Of a stretch of DNA of 64,000 nucleotides, positions 31,269 to 39,420 are shown in pieces. The stretch is from Yersinia canariae (GTDB lineage: Bacteria; Pseudomonadota; Gammaproteobacteria; Enterobacterales; Enterobacteriaceae). The notes under the pieces are model-generated. The model searched no databases and was not told where the DNA came from. It worked only from the letters and a program-made list of their open reading frames with translations. The DNA is taken from NCBI RefSeq assembly GCF_009831415.1, contig NZ_CP043727.1, positions 1,116,001 through 1,180,000 of the forward strand, written 5' to 3'. How positions within the stretch are numbered: the first letter of the stretch is position 1; each line of letters opens with the position of its first letter. A program made the position numbers and the translations under genes.

Positions 31269-31522
31269 GCTGATACCCCCTGACGGTTAGCAATACGCTC
31301 TGCCATCCAGCCCTCAATCTCAGAGGCCAGCCATGCGACGTTCTTACCGCCGAGGGAAATCTGTGCGGGGAAGTGATCACGGCTAATCAATTCATAGATA
31401 GTCGAGCGGGATAAAGCGGTGGTGTTAATCACTTCCGGCAGACGCATAAAGCGGTCACGCGGGTAGTGTGTTGCCATTGGGGGCGGTGCATTGGATAAAG
31501 CCTGTTGTGTCATTGCAAGCAT
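31265..31522 (-). CDS. AlpA/Vis-family transcriptional regulator and excision factor
   Basis: An 85-aa MerR-like winged-helix protein of the AlpA family. Recognised by RFMRLPEVINTTALSRSTIYELISRDHFPAQISLGGKNVAWLASEIEGWM, the classic helix-turn-helix followed by the wing. P4 Vis represses the int and late promoters and promotes excision. Start shown at 31522 (AAGG upstream); internal Met at residue 16 is possible. It heads the leftward operon. Confidence 0.85.
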   Translation of the reverse strand: MLAMTQQALSNAPPPMATHYPRDRFMRLPEVINTTALSRSTIYELISRDHFPAQISLGGKNVAWLASEIEGWMAERIANRQGVSA

Positions 31523-32032
31523 GTAAAGCTACCTTGTTATTGTCCGGCCATATACCGCCGGGTTTGCTGGGATTCAGTTGGGTAGCCCCCTATTGTGAGA
31601 ATATTTTTACCTGATGCAACAAGCCATTGTTGTGTGATTCACCACTACGAATACGTGTAAAAATGACTGTATTTGCCGTTCCGGGTGTATGTGGGTGTAT
31701 TCGGGTATATGTGTGAAAAGGGTGTTTTTTCATACTGAGGCATTAGCGATAAAAAGAATTAAAAGGCATTGATTGATATTAAAATGCTCTAAAAAGAGTG
31801 AGGGTACTTGAACACAATAGTGAGGGTTTTGCCTGCTTTTTAAGCTAGCCAGAGAAAAGGCTCTTTTTAACCCAGTGAACAGTAGTGAACACTTGGTGAA
31901 TAGTTTTAAATGAACTGCTCACCCTTTTATTTATTGATTATTAATACTTTTTTCTTAAAGTGAAGAGTAGTGAACAGTTTTGATAGAACTATTATTTTTA
32001 TGGCCTTGTTTAGGCTGATATAGAGCATGTGT
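31523..32032. other. Satellite control region upstream of alpA and sid
   Basis: About 510 bases between divergent operons, with no gene. It contains GTGTAT-rich direct repeats (about 31682-31715) and the crr-like iterons. It should hold the leftward early promoter. Confidence 0.5.
31875..31978. other. Satellite crr-like iteron cluster
   Basis: Iteron-like GTGAACAGT at 31875-31883 and 31970-31978, with near copies GTGAACACT (31885-31893), GTGAATAGT (31896-31904) and GTGAAGAGT (31960-31968). P4 needs a second cis region, crr, with such iterons. About 4.7 kb from the ori-like group. Confidence 0.65.
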
Positions 32033-32097
32033 TGTATGGGAAATGGTACAACGAGCATTGATTGAGACGTTGTGTGAGAGCTTGCAAAATGACTCCA
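32033..32097 (+). promoter_or_regulatory. Ogr/Delta-dependent late promoter of sid
   Basis: TGT-N12-ACA (32033-32050) exactly matches the P2/P4 late activator site. Its centre at 32041.5 plus 55 predicts a start near 32097, and a -10-like CAAAAT lies at 32085-32090, which fits the known geometry. Confidence 0.65.
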
Positions 32098-32124
32098 CCT
32101 TGACTGAGACGGAGTTATAACTAG

Positions 32125-32826
32125 ATGAGCCAAACAACCCCACACCCAGTTACACCCGCCCTTGAAAGTTTTAAAGCGGCAAAAGCGCAACACCTGAAAA
32201 ATGAAAAAACCTACGAAGAAATTATTGCCTCCATTACCCGCAGTCAGCAAAAGCAGCGCGACGCCGAAAACCAGAGTCAACAGGCTGACGGCACTTGGAG
32301 AAAATTGTTTCGCAGCCTGCGCGGTGAAATGACCGAGGAACTGCAAACCGAACATATCCGCCGGATTTCACAGCGGGAGCTGGCACAGGAATTCGGGCAC
32401 CTGATTGAAGAGTTGGAGTTGGATAAGAGTCAAGTCCTGCTGGAACTGTGCGCGTCAGCAAAACCTTATAAAGATGCCCATCGGGAAGCTCTAATGGCTT
32501 ACGCTAAAGAGGAAATGATAGCTGCGTTGAATACCTTGTCACCAGAACTCATGCGAGCGGTAAAAATTAAAATGGTCGTTAACGAGATTTACGGTAATGA
32601 ATCACCAGAGCGTATGCTGGGTCTACTCATTACTGCCGCCACTGCCGTCGCCACCCTGTATCCCTTAAACATGGCAAAAGAGACCATTCTGGCTGAACTG
32701 ACCATAGAGCGGCCACAACCGGGTTACGTGGATTCTGATTTGAACAATAGTCCGATAACACGAACACGGCTAACTGAAGCAATTAAGGCAAAAAGGAAGA
32801 AACTCAATCCAACTGGGGAGCAATAA
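32125..32826 (+). CDS. sid: Sid-like capsid size-determination protein
   Basis: A 233-aa coiled-coil-rich protein resembling P4 Sid in its first 150 residues: PALESFKAAKAQHLKNEKT, TWRKLFRSLRGEMTEELQTEHIRRISQRELAQEF and KPYKDAHREALMAYAKEEM line up with Sid segments. Sid is an external scaffold that makes a P2 helper build the small T=4 capsid fitting the satellite. A late promoter and GGAG precede it, and the ogr/delta gene follows after two bases. Confidence 0.75.
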   Translation: MSQTTPHPVTPALESFKAAKAQHLKNEKTYEEIIASITRSQQKQRDAENQSQQADGTWRKLFRSLRGEMTEELQTEHIRRISQRELAQEFGHLIEELELDKSQVLLELCASAKPYKDAHREALMAYAKEEMIAALNTLSPELMRAVKIKMVVNEIYGNESPERMLGLLITAATAVATLYPLNMAKETILAELTIERPQPGYVDSDLNNSPITRTRLTEAIKAKRKKLNPTGEQ

Positions 32827-32828
32827 TT

Positions 32829-33074
32829 ATGATGCGTTGTCCGGTATGTAAACATGCATCTCATACGCGCTCTAGTCGATATTTATCAGAGCAGACAAAA
32901 GAGGCCTATTATCAGTGCCAAAATATAGAATGTTCTTGCACCTTTAAATCGGTTGAGAGTGTTGACAGAATTATTACTCGACCTCCGATTAAAGAACCTG
33001 AAGTAATACCAACGGTTATTCTACCAGAGCGGAAAATATTAAATCGCTACGGCTCTAACGCGCGAATTCATTAA
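32829..33074 (+). CDS. Ogr/Delta-family zinc-finger late transcription activator
   Basis: An 81-aa protein with Cys4-X2-Cys7-X22-Cys30-X4-Cys35, the zinc motif of P2 Ogr and P4 Delta. P4 Delta is a tandem of two such domains (about 166 aa); this one has a single domain like Ogr (72 aa). It activates late promoters with TGT-N12-ACA sites, such as the one upstream of sid. Alternative start at 32832. A terminator follows. Confidence 0.85.
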   Translation: MMRCPVCKHASHTRSSRYLSEQTKEAYYQCQNIECSCTFKSVESVDRIITRPPIKEPEVIPTVILPERKILNRYGSNARIH

Positions 33075-33083
33075 TAAATCTAC

Positions 33084-33114
33084 CTCGCCTGTAATCTCTC
33101 AAGGCGGGTTTTTT
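33084..33114 (+). terminator. Terminator of the satellite late operon
   Basis: CTCGCCT, an 11-base loop, AGGCGGG then TTTTTT, 10 bases after the ogr/delta stop codon. Confidence 0.7.
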
Positions 33115-33302
33115 CTCCGACTATCACCACTTCGCTCTTGCCGTTTAAGGGCTTTTTCTCTGGCTAGCCTGCCAAAAAGAGCACTGCATGCATATAGTGC
33201 ATGATTTTGCATGCAACGCCCCGGCATCAAAACACCTGAAACACCGCGCCACAAGGGCTTGTAGACTCTCTATGTCATGCATGAAAAGTGCATGACAAAG
33301 TC

Positions 33303-33333
33303 AGCGCGCGTAGGCGGGGGACCATTGCGCGCT
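33303..33333. other. Candidate cos packaging site of the satellite
   Basis: GTAGGCGGGG next to perfect inverted 7-mers AGCGCGC (33303) and GCGCGCT (33327). It recalls the P2/P4 cohesive end (GGCGAGGCGGGG core) and lies where P4 has cos, between the late operon and the int side. Upstream, 33273-33297 is a palindrome TGTCATGCA / TGCATGACA. Based on remembered P2 sequence. Confidence 0.5.
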
Positions 33334-33357
33334 GGACATGGCTATATCATTTGGCAA

Positions 33358-36087
33358 CTAAACCTGATGAGTTTCGCTAGAAGCAAAACCTTTTTTGGTT
33401 TTAGTAAATTTAATGGCCAATTTTCTTCCTTTCTTAAATTCAGTCCATTTACTTTTATTTATATTTATACAGCTATCAATATGGATTAGAAATTCTTCTC
33501 CATCATTTTTCTTAGCAAAAACAAAACCTTTATCAATTGTTAGATCATTATAAATCTCAACAATTATATATCCGTTTCTTTCCCATGTTTTCAACTCGAA
33601 GTCAATTTGATTTTCAGCATCTGTAAAATCCATCCATTTTTTCTCTTTGAATGGATTGTTAGGTGTTTTATACATCATAAATGTACGTATTATTTTAATT
33701 ACATCCTTACTTTTCATGTTAAATGATTTAGAGTATTTTGTCATTTCAGATAGATTTTTTTCAGCGAATAAAATCATGTCATTAATGAATTCTTGTGGAT
33801 AAAAAACACCTTCGGTAATTATATTTTCAACTAAATATATAGCTTTTATACCTTCATCAGCTAGGCGCTCATTTAGCTCATAATTATTAAATATAAATTC
33901 AGTTATGTAAATTATTTCTCTCAAATGAGTTATTACATTACCTAGATCTATCTTGTATGTATTTTCTATGCTTCTTTTTAAAGCAGCAACTCTAAAGTAA
34001 CTAACTTCTTGTATATGATTAGACTTTTTCCAATCATTTGTATATTCGATTACATCACTATACTCTTTTCCATATAAATGAACTCCAAGATACTCTTTTG
34101 TTATTGTCGCTGAAAAAATACTTCCTGATTTATCTGGATCATCAAATCCTTCATTTATTAATTCTTGTGCAGTATTCTGAGCTTCAATAAAGTCACCCCA
34201 ATCTTTAAAGAAATAAACAAGGGTTAATTTATTTAAAGGATTTTCCTCCTCAAGTTTAATTGCCGATTTGATGGTGCTTATAGCTGTTGGATAATCCCCC
34301 AGTGCAGCGAGTAACCTTGAGTATGTCCTTAAAAAAATAGCTTCCTTGTTATAGATTTGTTGCAATGTTCTAAATTTCTCATAGCTTAATATTATTTTAT
34401 CTCTGTTTGGATTCTTTGGAACTAAGATTCTGTTTGTTTCATTTATTAAAATCTGTAGTGATTCAGGGCAGCTATGAGGTATGTACCTATAATCAAATTT
34501 ATGGATTTCTTTATCTGTCTGGAATTTTTGTAAATGTAATAAAGATTGTCTCTGTTTTCTTTCTTTTTCGGCTAATTGAGAACGTGCTGCTGTATTCCTA
34601 GGATTCAGCATCAGAAGCTCTTTGACTGATTCACTAAGCGAAAATAGATCCTCTCCATTTGATGAGCTAGATCGAGAAATCAGAGATGTATTAGCTAGCT
34701 CTTTTATTGCTCTGGCACTCAAATCTTGGTCCATTTCTAGAAAATGCGATAAATAGTTTCGGGAAACACTTCCACTAATAAATAGGCATTCAAGAATAAG
34801 TACAGCTTCGTCAGATAGTGTTTCTATTAAATTATTATAAGAGAATGCAGCTATGTCTTTCTTTGCTTTCTCGATTGAATCTGGTACTGGAACCCCTGAA
34901 TGGACTGCGTCAATAGTTAATCGTATTGCCAAAGGGTTATAATGTGAGAATTTTGCTATTTTTACTAGTTCTTGATGAGTTATATTCATCATCCCTTTTT
35001 TATCAGAGTAAGACCGAGCTAAATGTTCTGCTCCTGATGACTGAAGTTCTTTTAATATGATAGGGTAAGCTCCGTCAACCATTACTCGGCTGGTAACCAT
35101 TACTTTAAAATTACTTGGCAAGCTATATTGGAATCTAATAAATTCCTCTGGTCCGTCACGTAATAGAGTTTCTAGATTATCTATACATAGGAGAATATTA
35201 CTACTATTTTGCTTTTCTATCGTATTTTCGAATAAACTGTCAATTCCATCATCAGATAAGTTACTCTCAGGTTCAAGAAAGTATAAAATCTCTTTCTTTA
35301 TTTCAATGATGGAATCTACATTTTCAAGTTCTTTGATACCATCAACAGTTAAGTGATGTTTCTTTAGTGTTACATAACAAATACGACCAAACTCATTTCG
35401 AGCATCAGGGGATAAGCTTAATTCTTTTAAAAAGTCTAATGCTAAAGCTGTTTTACCAACTCCGCCGGGCGCAACTATTGCAATGAAATTAATTCTTTTG
35501 TTATTTATGGCTTTTAATACTTCTTTTTTCTCGTTTTTTCGACCTATTAACGATGTTATATCATGATCAAATTTTTCTGGGAGATTATTTTCAATCTCCC
35601 AGCTAACTTGTTTTAACCATTCTTCTGGCGGTTCTTTCAGTTGGCCACTCAAAGCGGCATAAAATGACTCTTGCACTAGGTTAAGTTGCAGAGCTTCAAT
35701 CATCGGGTGAGATGCGATTGCAGCAGCACAGTACCAATAATGGTCATGGAAGGTTCTGCTCGGATGACTTATTTGGTTTCTAATAAAGAATAAGTTGATC
35801 TTAATGCAAAAATCTTTTAGCTCATTTAGTTTTTCATAATCACTAGAACCTTTTGATATTATTAATGCATAATTAAATATATCACTTATATAACTAGCTT
35901 CAATTAGAGCTGAAGTGTTATTTATTACACCTCTGCCTTTTTCTATCTCCTCTGCCGATCTAGCATCAAAATGCTCTTGGAGTAAATCTACATTTCTACT
36001 ACCATTATCTCTTTTTATATAAGAGCCTAAGCTTTTCTCTAATGCATAAACTATCATACTTGTTTTAGTATCAAGAAATGTAGACAT
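33358..36087 (-). CDS. Candidate anti-phage STAND NTPase (HEPN-like, NB-ARC, helical repeats, cold-shock-like domain)
   Basis: Not a family I can name. A 909-aa protein read as follows. Residues 1-165 are helical and contain R103-N-Q-I-S-H108, which fits the HEPN RNase motif RX4-6H. Residues 178-470 form an NB-ARC/STAND NTPase: Walker A PGGVGKT (207-213), Walker B LLCIDNLE (299-306), TSR (332-334) and NPLAI (384-388). About 560-800 look like TPR-type helical repeats (QIYNKEAIFLRTYSRLLAAL). Residues 838-905 resemble a cold-shock/OB fold (KGFVFA, FLIHIDS, KKGFASSE). Very AT-rich (17 of 60 G+C at 33541-33600, against 40 of 60 at 28981-29040 in alpha). It lies 20 bases after int, same strand, in the P4 cargo slot. 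Domain calls are by eye. Confidence 0.75.
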   Translation of the reverse strand: MSTFLDTKTSMIVYALEKSLGSYIKRDNGSRNVDLLQEHFDARSAEEIEKGRGVINNTSALIEASYISDIFNYALIISKGSSDYEKLNELKDFCIKINLFFIRNQISHPSRTFHDHYWYCAAAIASHPMIEALQLNLVQESFYAALSGQLKEPPEEWLKQVSWEIENNLPEKFDHDITSLIGRKNEKKEVLKAINNKRINFIAIVAPGGVGKTALALDFLKELSLSPDARNEFGRICYVTLKKHHLTVDGIKELENVDSIIEIKKEILYFLEPESNLSDDGIDSLFENTIEKQNSSNILLCIDNLETLLRDGPEEFIRFQYSLPSNFKVMVTSRVMVDGAYPIILKELQSSGAEHLARSYSDKKGMMNITHQELVKIAKFSHYNPLAIRLTIDAVHSGVPVPDSIEKAKKDIAAFSYNNLIETLSDEAVLILECLFISGSVSRNYLSHFLEMDQDLSARAIKELANTSLISRSSSSNGEDLFSLSESVKELLMLNPRNTAARSQLAEKERKQRQSLLHLQKFQTDKEIHKFDYRYIPHSCPESLQILINETNRILVPKNPNRDKIILSYEKFRTLQQIYNKEAIFLRTYSRLLAALGDYPTAISTIKSAIKLEEENPLNKLTLVYFFKDWGDFIEAQNTAQELINEGFDDPDKSGSIFSATITKEYLGVHLYGKEYSDVIEYTNDWKKSNHIQEVSYFRVAALKRSIENTYKIDLGNVITHLREIIYITEFIFNNYELNERLADEGIKAIYLVENIITEGVFYPQEFINDMILFAEKNLSEMTKYSKSFNMKSKDVIKIIRTFMMYKTPNNPFKEKKWMDFTDAENQIDFELKTWERNGYIIVEIYNDLTIDKGFVFAKKNDGEEFLIHIDSCININKSKWTEFKKGRKLAIKFTKTKKGFASSETHQV

Positions 36088-36107
36088 TATCTAAACTCTC
36101 CTGTTCA

Positions 36108-37307
36108 TTAAGTCGCTTGATTTCTGTAAACATACGTTCCCCACCATTCCATGAGCTCACGTCTATGTAGTAGGTAAGTCGAACGATTATATGCTCTTCT
36201 AACCTCATTTTTATCACTGTGAGCAAGTGCTGCCTCAATTATATCAGCATTAAATCCAGCCTCATTCATAGCAGTACTAGCGATAGAACGTAAACCATGA
36301 GCGACCAGTTTGCCGCCATAGCCGATACGTTTTAATGCAGCGTTGGCTGTTTGGCTGTTCATCGGTTTCTTTGGGTCATTTCGACTGGGAAAAGCATGCT
36401 TACGATTTCCGCTTATAGGTTGCATTATTTCAAGAATATATAATGCCTGATCTGAAAGGGGAACTATGTGATCTCGTTTAGCTTTCATGCGTTCGGCAGG
36501 GATACACCATTCTCTTTTATCGATATCAATCTCTGACCATGCTGTCGCTGATGCCTCAGCTGGGCGTATTAGTGTCAATAATTGCCACTCAAGTAGGCAG
36601 CGGGTTGGTATCGAGAGATTGCTCATTGAAATAGTACGCATTAACTTGGGGAGTTCTTCTGGCCTTATGGTGGGCATATGCTGCTTTTTAGGCCTTTCAA
36701 ACGCATTACCAATGCCTGATGCTGGGTTGGCATCAATCAAACCTACATTGACCGCATAAATCATTATCTCGTTTATACGTTGCACCAATCGCCTGACCGT
36801 CTCTAATGCCCCACGTGCTTTGATTGGCTCTAATACCTGAATTAGTGTACGTGCTTTGAGTTCTTGGACGGGAATATTTTCGATGCTGGGTAAGATGTCT
36901 TTTTCGATAGAACGCCAAATATCTTTCGCATGGGCTGCGCTAACGTGGCTTTCTTTCAACTCGAACCATTTGCGGGCGACATTCACAAAAATACTTTCCT
37001 CCGCTATCTGGAGCTTTTCAGCTTCTTCACCAGCCCTTGCTTGGGGATCTGTTCCTCGGACTAACATCGCTAGTTTCTCTGCGCGTATCTCTCTGGCATC
37101 AGCAAGGGATAGAGCAGGGTAAGCGCCGAGGCTGATCATAGTGCGTTTACTACTGTTAGGAAGCTGATAGCGGAAACGCCAAATTTTCTTGCCAGTGGTT
37201 TTGACTAACAAAAATAAGCCATCACCATCATGGAGAGTTAGGTCTTTATCTATGGCTTTTGCTTTTTGTACTTCGGTGTGGGTGAGGGGGCGTGTAGTCC
37301 GCGCCAT
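36108..37307 (-). CDS. P4-type tyrosine integrase
   Basis: Site-specific recombinase of 399 aa. The N-terminal arm-binding part (about residues 1-90, LTHTEVQKAKAIDKDLTLHDGDGLFL, SLGAYPALSLADAREIRAEK) is typical of P4-family integrases. The core-binding region follows. The catalytic part has Arg in LLTLIRPAEA, HGLR, His363 (LAHSD) and probable nucleophile Tyr373 (RRAYNRSTYL). The gene reads away from ssrA towards the cargo. Ends 20 bases before the STAND gene. Target: the ssrA 3' end. Confidence 0.95.
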   Translation of the reverse strand: MARTTRPLTHTEVQKAKAIDKDLTLHDGDGLFLLVKTTGKKIWRFRYQLPNSSKRTMISLGAYPALSLADAREIRAEKLAMLVRGTDPQARAGEEAEKLQIAEESIFVNVARKWFELKESHVSAAHAKDIWRSIEKDILPSIENIPVQELKARTLIQVLEPIKARGALETVRRLVQRINEIMIYAVNVGLIDANPASGIGNAFERPKKQHMPTIRPEELPKLMRTISMSNLSIPTRCLLEWQLLTLIRPAEASATAWSEIDIDKREWCIPAERMKAKRDHIVPLSDQALYILEIMQPISGNRKHAFPSRNDPKKPMNSQTANAALKRIGYGGKLVAHGLRSIASTAMNEAGFNADIIEAALAHSDKNEVRRAYNRSTYLLHRRELMEWWGTYVYRNQAT

Positions 37308-37326
37308 GCAAGGTTCTTCCCTGTAA

Positions 37327-37378
37327 TTGGTATACGTTTATTGGTATACATCTTAGCGTATACCAATTCGTATACCAA
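37327..37378. other. Repeats at the satellite right end (integrase or AlpA binding)
   Basis: Four copies of a 9-mer: TTGGTATAC at 37327 and 37341, and its reverse complement GTATACCAA at 37358 and 37370. The 12-base spacing of the last two recurs at the left end (27048 GTATACCTA and 27060 GTATACCAA). Arrangement suits integrase arm sites or AlpA/Vis operator sites controlling int. Confidence 0.65.
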
Positions 37379-37421
37379 TAGACGCTGGTTTCAGGTGGAT
37401 ATCCTCGGACTACTACAGATA

Positions 37422-37457
37422 CAAAAAAGCCCGCAAACCTAGGTGGCGTGCGGGCTT
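37422..37457 (-). terminator. ssrA terminator on the satellite side
   Basis: Perfect stem AAGCCCGCA (37427-37435) with TGCGGGCTT (37449-37457), followed by TTTTTT on the minus strand. Lies 45 bases beyond the ssrA 3' end. Confidence 0.8.
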
Positions 37458-37501
37458 TCCGTACTTCTCCGGACTTATCTGGTAATACCCGGATCATTAT
37501 T

Positions 37502-37864
37502 TGGTGGAGCTGGGGGGATTTGAACCCCCGTCCGAAATTACTACACCGTCGGCACTACATGCTTAGTCCAATCATTACATTCGCCGGCCAGCTGCGGATG
37601 GACACGCCACTGACAAACTATCCTGATTAGTTTTAATGCTTCCACCCCAGGCAAGGTTTCCACACGAGCTCTTTTAGGTTTGACCTCTCTTGATCCCCGT
37701 CCTAAGAGCGGAGGCTAGGGAGAGAGGGCTCTAAGCAGGGTATTAAGCTGCTAGTGCGTAGTTTTCGTCGTTTGCGACTATTTTTTTGCGGTTTTTTACG
37801 AGGCCTCCGCACCTCGGCATGCACCTTGGGTTTCGCGAATCCCGTCGAATCCAGAATCAGCCCC
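37502..37864 (-). ncRNA. ssrA: Transfer-messenger RNA (tmRNA)
   Basis: 363 bases, the length of E. coli tmRNA. The minus strand starts GGGGCTGATTCTGGATTCGA and ends with a T-arm GTTCAAATCC and CCAGCTCCACCA, so CCA is encoded. The tag reading frame GCAAACGACGAAAACTACGC... gives ANDENYALAA, then TAA. Together with SmpB it rescues stalled ribosomes. The satellite has integrated at its 3' end and preserved a functional sequence. smpB lies 48 bases upstream. Confidence 0.98.
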
Positions 37865-37912
37865 AAAGAACTTCATCAGTATAACAGAACTATGTCCTGC
37901 TAAGCCAGTGAC

Positions 37913-38395
37913 TTAACGATTTGCGTGCTTCATGATGCGCGCTTTATCCAACTTCCATTCGCGATCACGAATATCATCGCGTTTGTCGTTGTCTTTCTTA
38001 CCTTTGGCCACACCGATTTTAATTTTCGTCCAGGCATTTTTCCAATACATGGAGAGTGCAACCACAGTGTAACCTTCACGATTGACCCGCCCAAACAGGG
38101 AGTCCAATTCGCGTTTATTTAGAAGCAGTTTACGAGTACGCATTGGCTCGCAAACAACATGAGTCGATGCCACGTTTAACGGCGTAATAGTGGCACCAAA
38201 TAAGAATGCCTCACCGTTTTTAAACATAACATAGCTGTCACTGATGTTAGCTTTGCCCGCACGCAGTGATTTTACTTCCCAACCTTGCAATGCAAGACCT
38301 GCTTCGAATTCTTCTTCAATGAAGTATTCGTGGCGGGCACGTTTATTTTGCGCAATGGTTGCGGAACCGGGTTTGTATGCTTTTTTCTTTGTCAT
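37913..38395 (-). CDS. smpB: SsrA-binding protein SmpB
   Basis: A 160-aa SmpB from ATG 38395 ([20 protein letters not shown]). The beta-barrel segment ([27 protein letters not shown]) and the C-terminal basic tail with the [16 protein letters not shown] end, which enters the mRNA channel, are typical. Co-directional with ssrA, its RNA partner. The frame reaches 38407, but the shorter start matches the family. Confidence 0.97.
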   Translation of the reverse strand: MTKKKAYKPGSATIAQNKRARHEYFIEEEFEAGLALQGWEVKSLRAGKANISDSYVMFKNGEAFLFGATITPLNVASTHVVCEPMRTRKLLLNKRELDSLFGRVNREGYTVVALSMYWKNAWTKIKIGVAKGKKDNDKRDDIRDREWKLDKARIMKHANR

Positions 38396-38555
38396 AGTGT
38401 TGATCATTATACTGTATGCGCAGACGAATGAAATCCTTTCCAGTAGGATGCCTGTGCATTTTGTCTCATTTGTTGCAAGGAATGCCTAGCAGATTTTTTG
38501 TCTGGCGCTGGATAAATGGTATTATCAGTGCGTTTTATGTCTCACAGGAAATGTT

Positions 38556-38990
38556 ATGCCACAGATTACCCGCTCTGCGTTGGTTCCGTTTAGCGTAGAA
38601 CAGATGTATCAACTGGTTAATGATGTTCGTTCTTATCCAGAGTTTTTGCCGGGTTGTACTGGAAGCCGGGTACTTGATGCTACTGAAAATGAAATGACGG
38701 CCGCCGTCGATGTTGCCAAGGCCGGAATTAGTAAAACGTTCACAACACGCAATACACTCACTGATAACCAAAGTATTGATATGCAACTGGTTGATGGGCC
38801 GTTTCGTAAGTTAATGGGAGGGTGGTATTTTACTCCATTGAGTGCGGATGCCTGTAAAGTTGAATTGCATCTCGACTTTGAATTTACCAATAAGCTGATT
38901 GAGTTAGCTTTCGGCAAGATATTCAAGGAATTAGCCGGTAATATGGTGCAAGCTTTTACTCAACGGGCAAAAGAGGTTTACAGTGCCTGA
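38556..38990 (+). CDS. ratA: Ribosome association toxin RatA (START-like)
   Basis: A 144-aa START/coenzyme Q-binding-fold protein ([34 protein letters not shown]). In E. coli RatA was described as an anti-50S toxin that blocks subunit joining; its homologues in other organisms are Coq10-like. It overlaps ratB by 8 bases (start 38983 inside the ratA end). Confidence 0.92.
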   Translation: MPQITRSALVPFSVEQMYQLVNDVRSYPEFLPGCTGSRVLDATENEMTAAVDVAKAGISKTFTTRNTLTDNQSIDMQLVDGPFRKLMGGWYFTPLSADACKVELHLDFEFTNKLIELAFGKIFKELAGNMVQAFTQRAKEVYSA

Positions 38991-39267
38991 TATTCGCGTA
39001 GAGGTAGTTTATGCCTTACCTGAACGTCAATATCTGCGTACTGTTTTCCTTGAAGCGGGAAGCACTGTTGAAGAGGCTATCAGAGCTTCTGGTCTGCTTG
39101 AATTGCGGCCAGATATTGATCTGGTAAATAATAAAGTGGGTGTCTACAGCCGCCCAGTGAAGCTTGCAGATAAGCTTAATGATGGTGACAGGGTTGAGAT
39201 ATATCGCCCCTTACTTGCTGATCCTAAAGAATTGCGTCGGCAACGAGCCGAACAGGCAAAAAAATAA
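38983..39267 (+). CDS. ratB: RnfH-family protein RatB
   Basis: A 94-aa ubiquitin-like/RnfH-family protein ([41 protein letters not shown]). Paired with ratA across enterobacteria. Its proposed antitoxin role is not well established. Ends in a terminator. Confidence 0.92.
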   Translation: MPDIRVEVVYALPERQYLRTVFLEAGSTVEEAIRASGLLELRPDIDLVNNKVGVYSRPVKLADKLNDGDRVEIYRPLLADPKELRRQRAEQAKK

Positions 39268-39291
39268 GGCACAATCTGCGCCTTATTTTTT
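39263..39291 (+). terminator. Terminator of ratAB
   Basis: AATAAGGC, loop, GCCTTATT then TTTTT, overlapping the end of ratB. Confidence 0.8.
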
Positions 39292-39420
39292 GTTGTAGCC
39301 CTGAACTGCCACGGAAAAAAACGTGCGCTATCGTGTAGCGACATAAGCAATGATTGGCTTTTTACCTAAAGCACCCATCAGTGTTCGCCCCTTCAACCAG
39401 CTCTGCAATCTTCGGATAAA

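Larger units (their letters stand above)
26973..37501. mobile_element. P4-like phage satellite integrated at the 3' end of ssrA
   Basis: About 10.5 kb between ssrA and an imperfect copy of the ssrA 3' end near 26973. The gene order is that of P4: att, ori, alpha primase-helicase, small regulatory genes, AlpA, crr-like iterons, late promoter, sid, ogr/delta, candidate cos, cargo, int, att. P4 (about 11.6 kb) parasitises P2-like helpers. No psu gene was found. The boundary at the left is placed by an attachment-site remnant and by integrase-arm-like repeats at 27048-27068 that match those at 37358-37378. Confidence 0.88.

Noticed and set aside
37448..37630. 60-aa plus-strand ORF over the end of ssrA
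   Set aside because: It is the antisense of tmRNA and its terminator.
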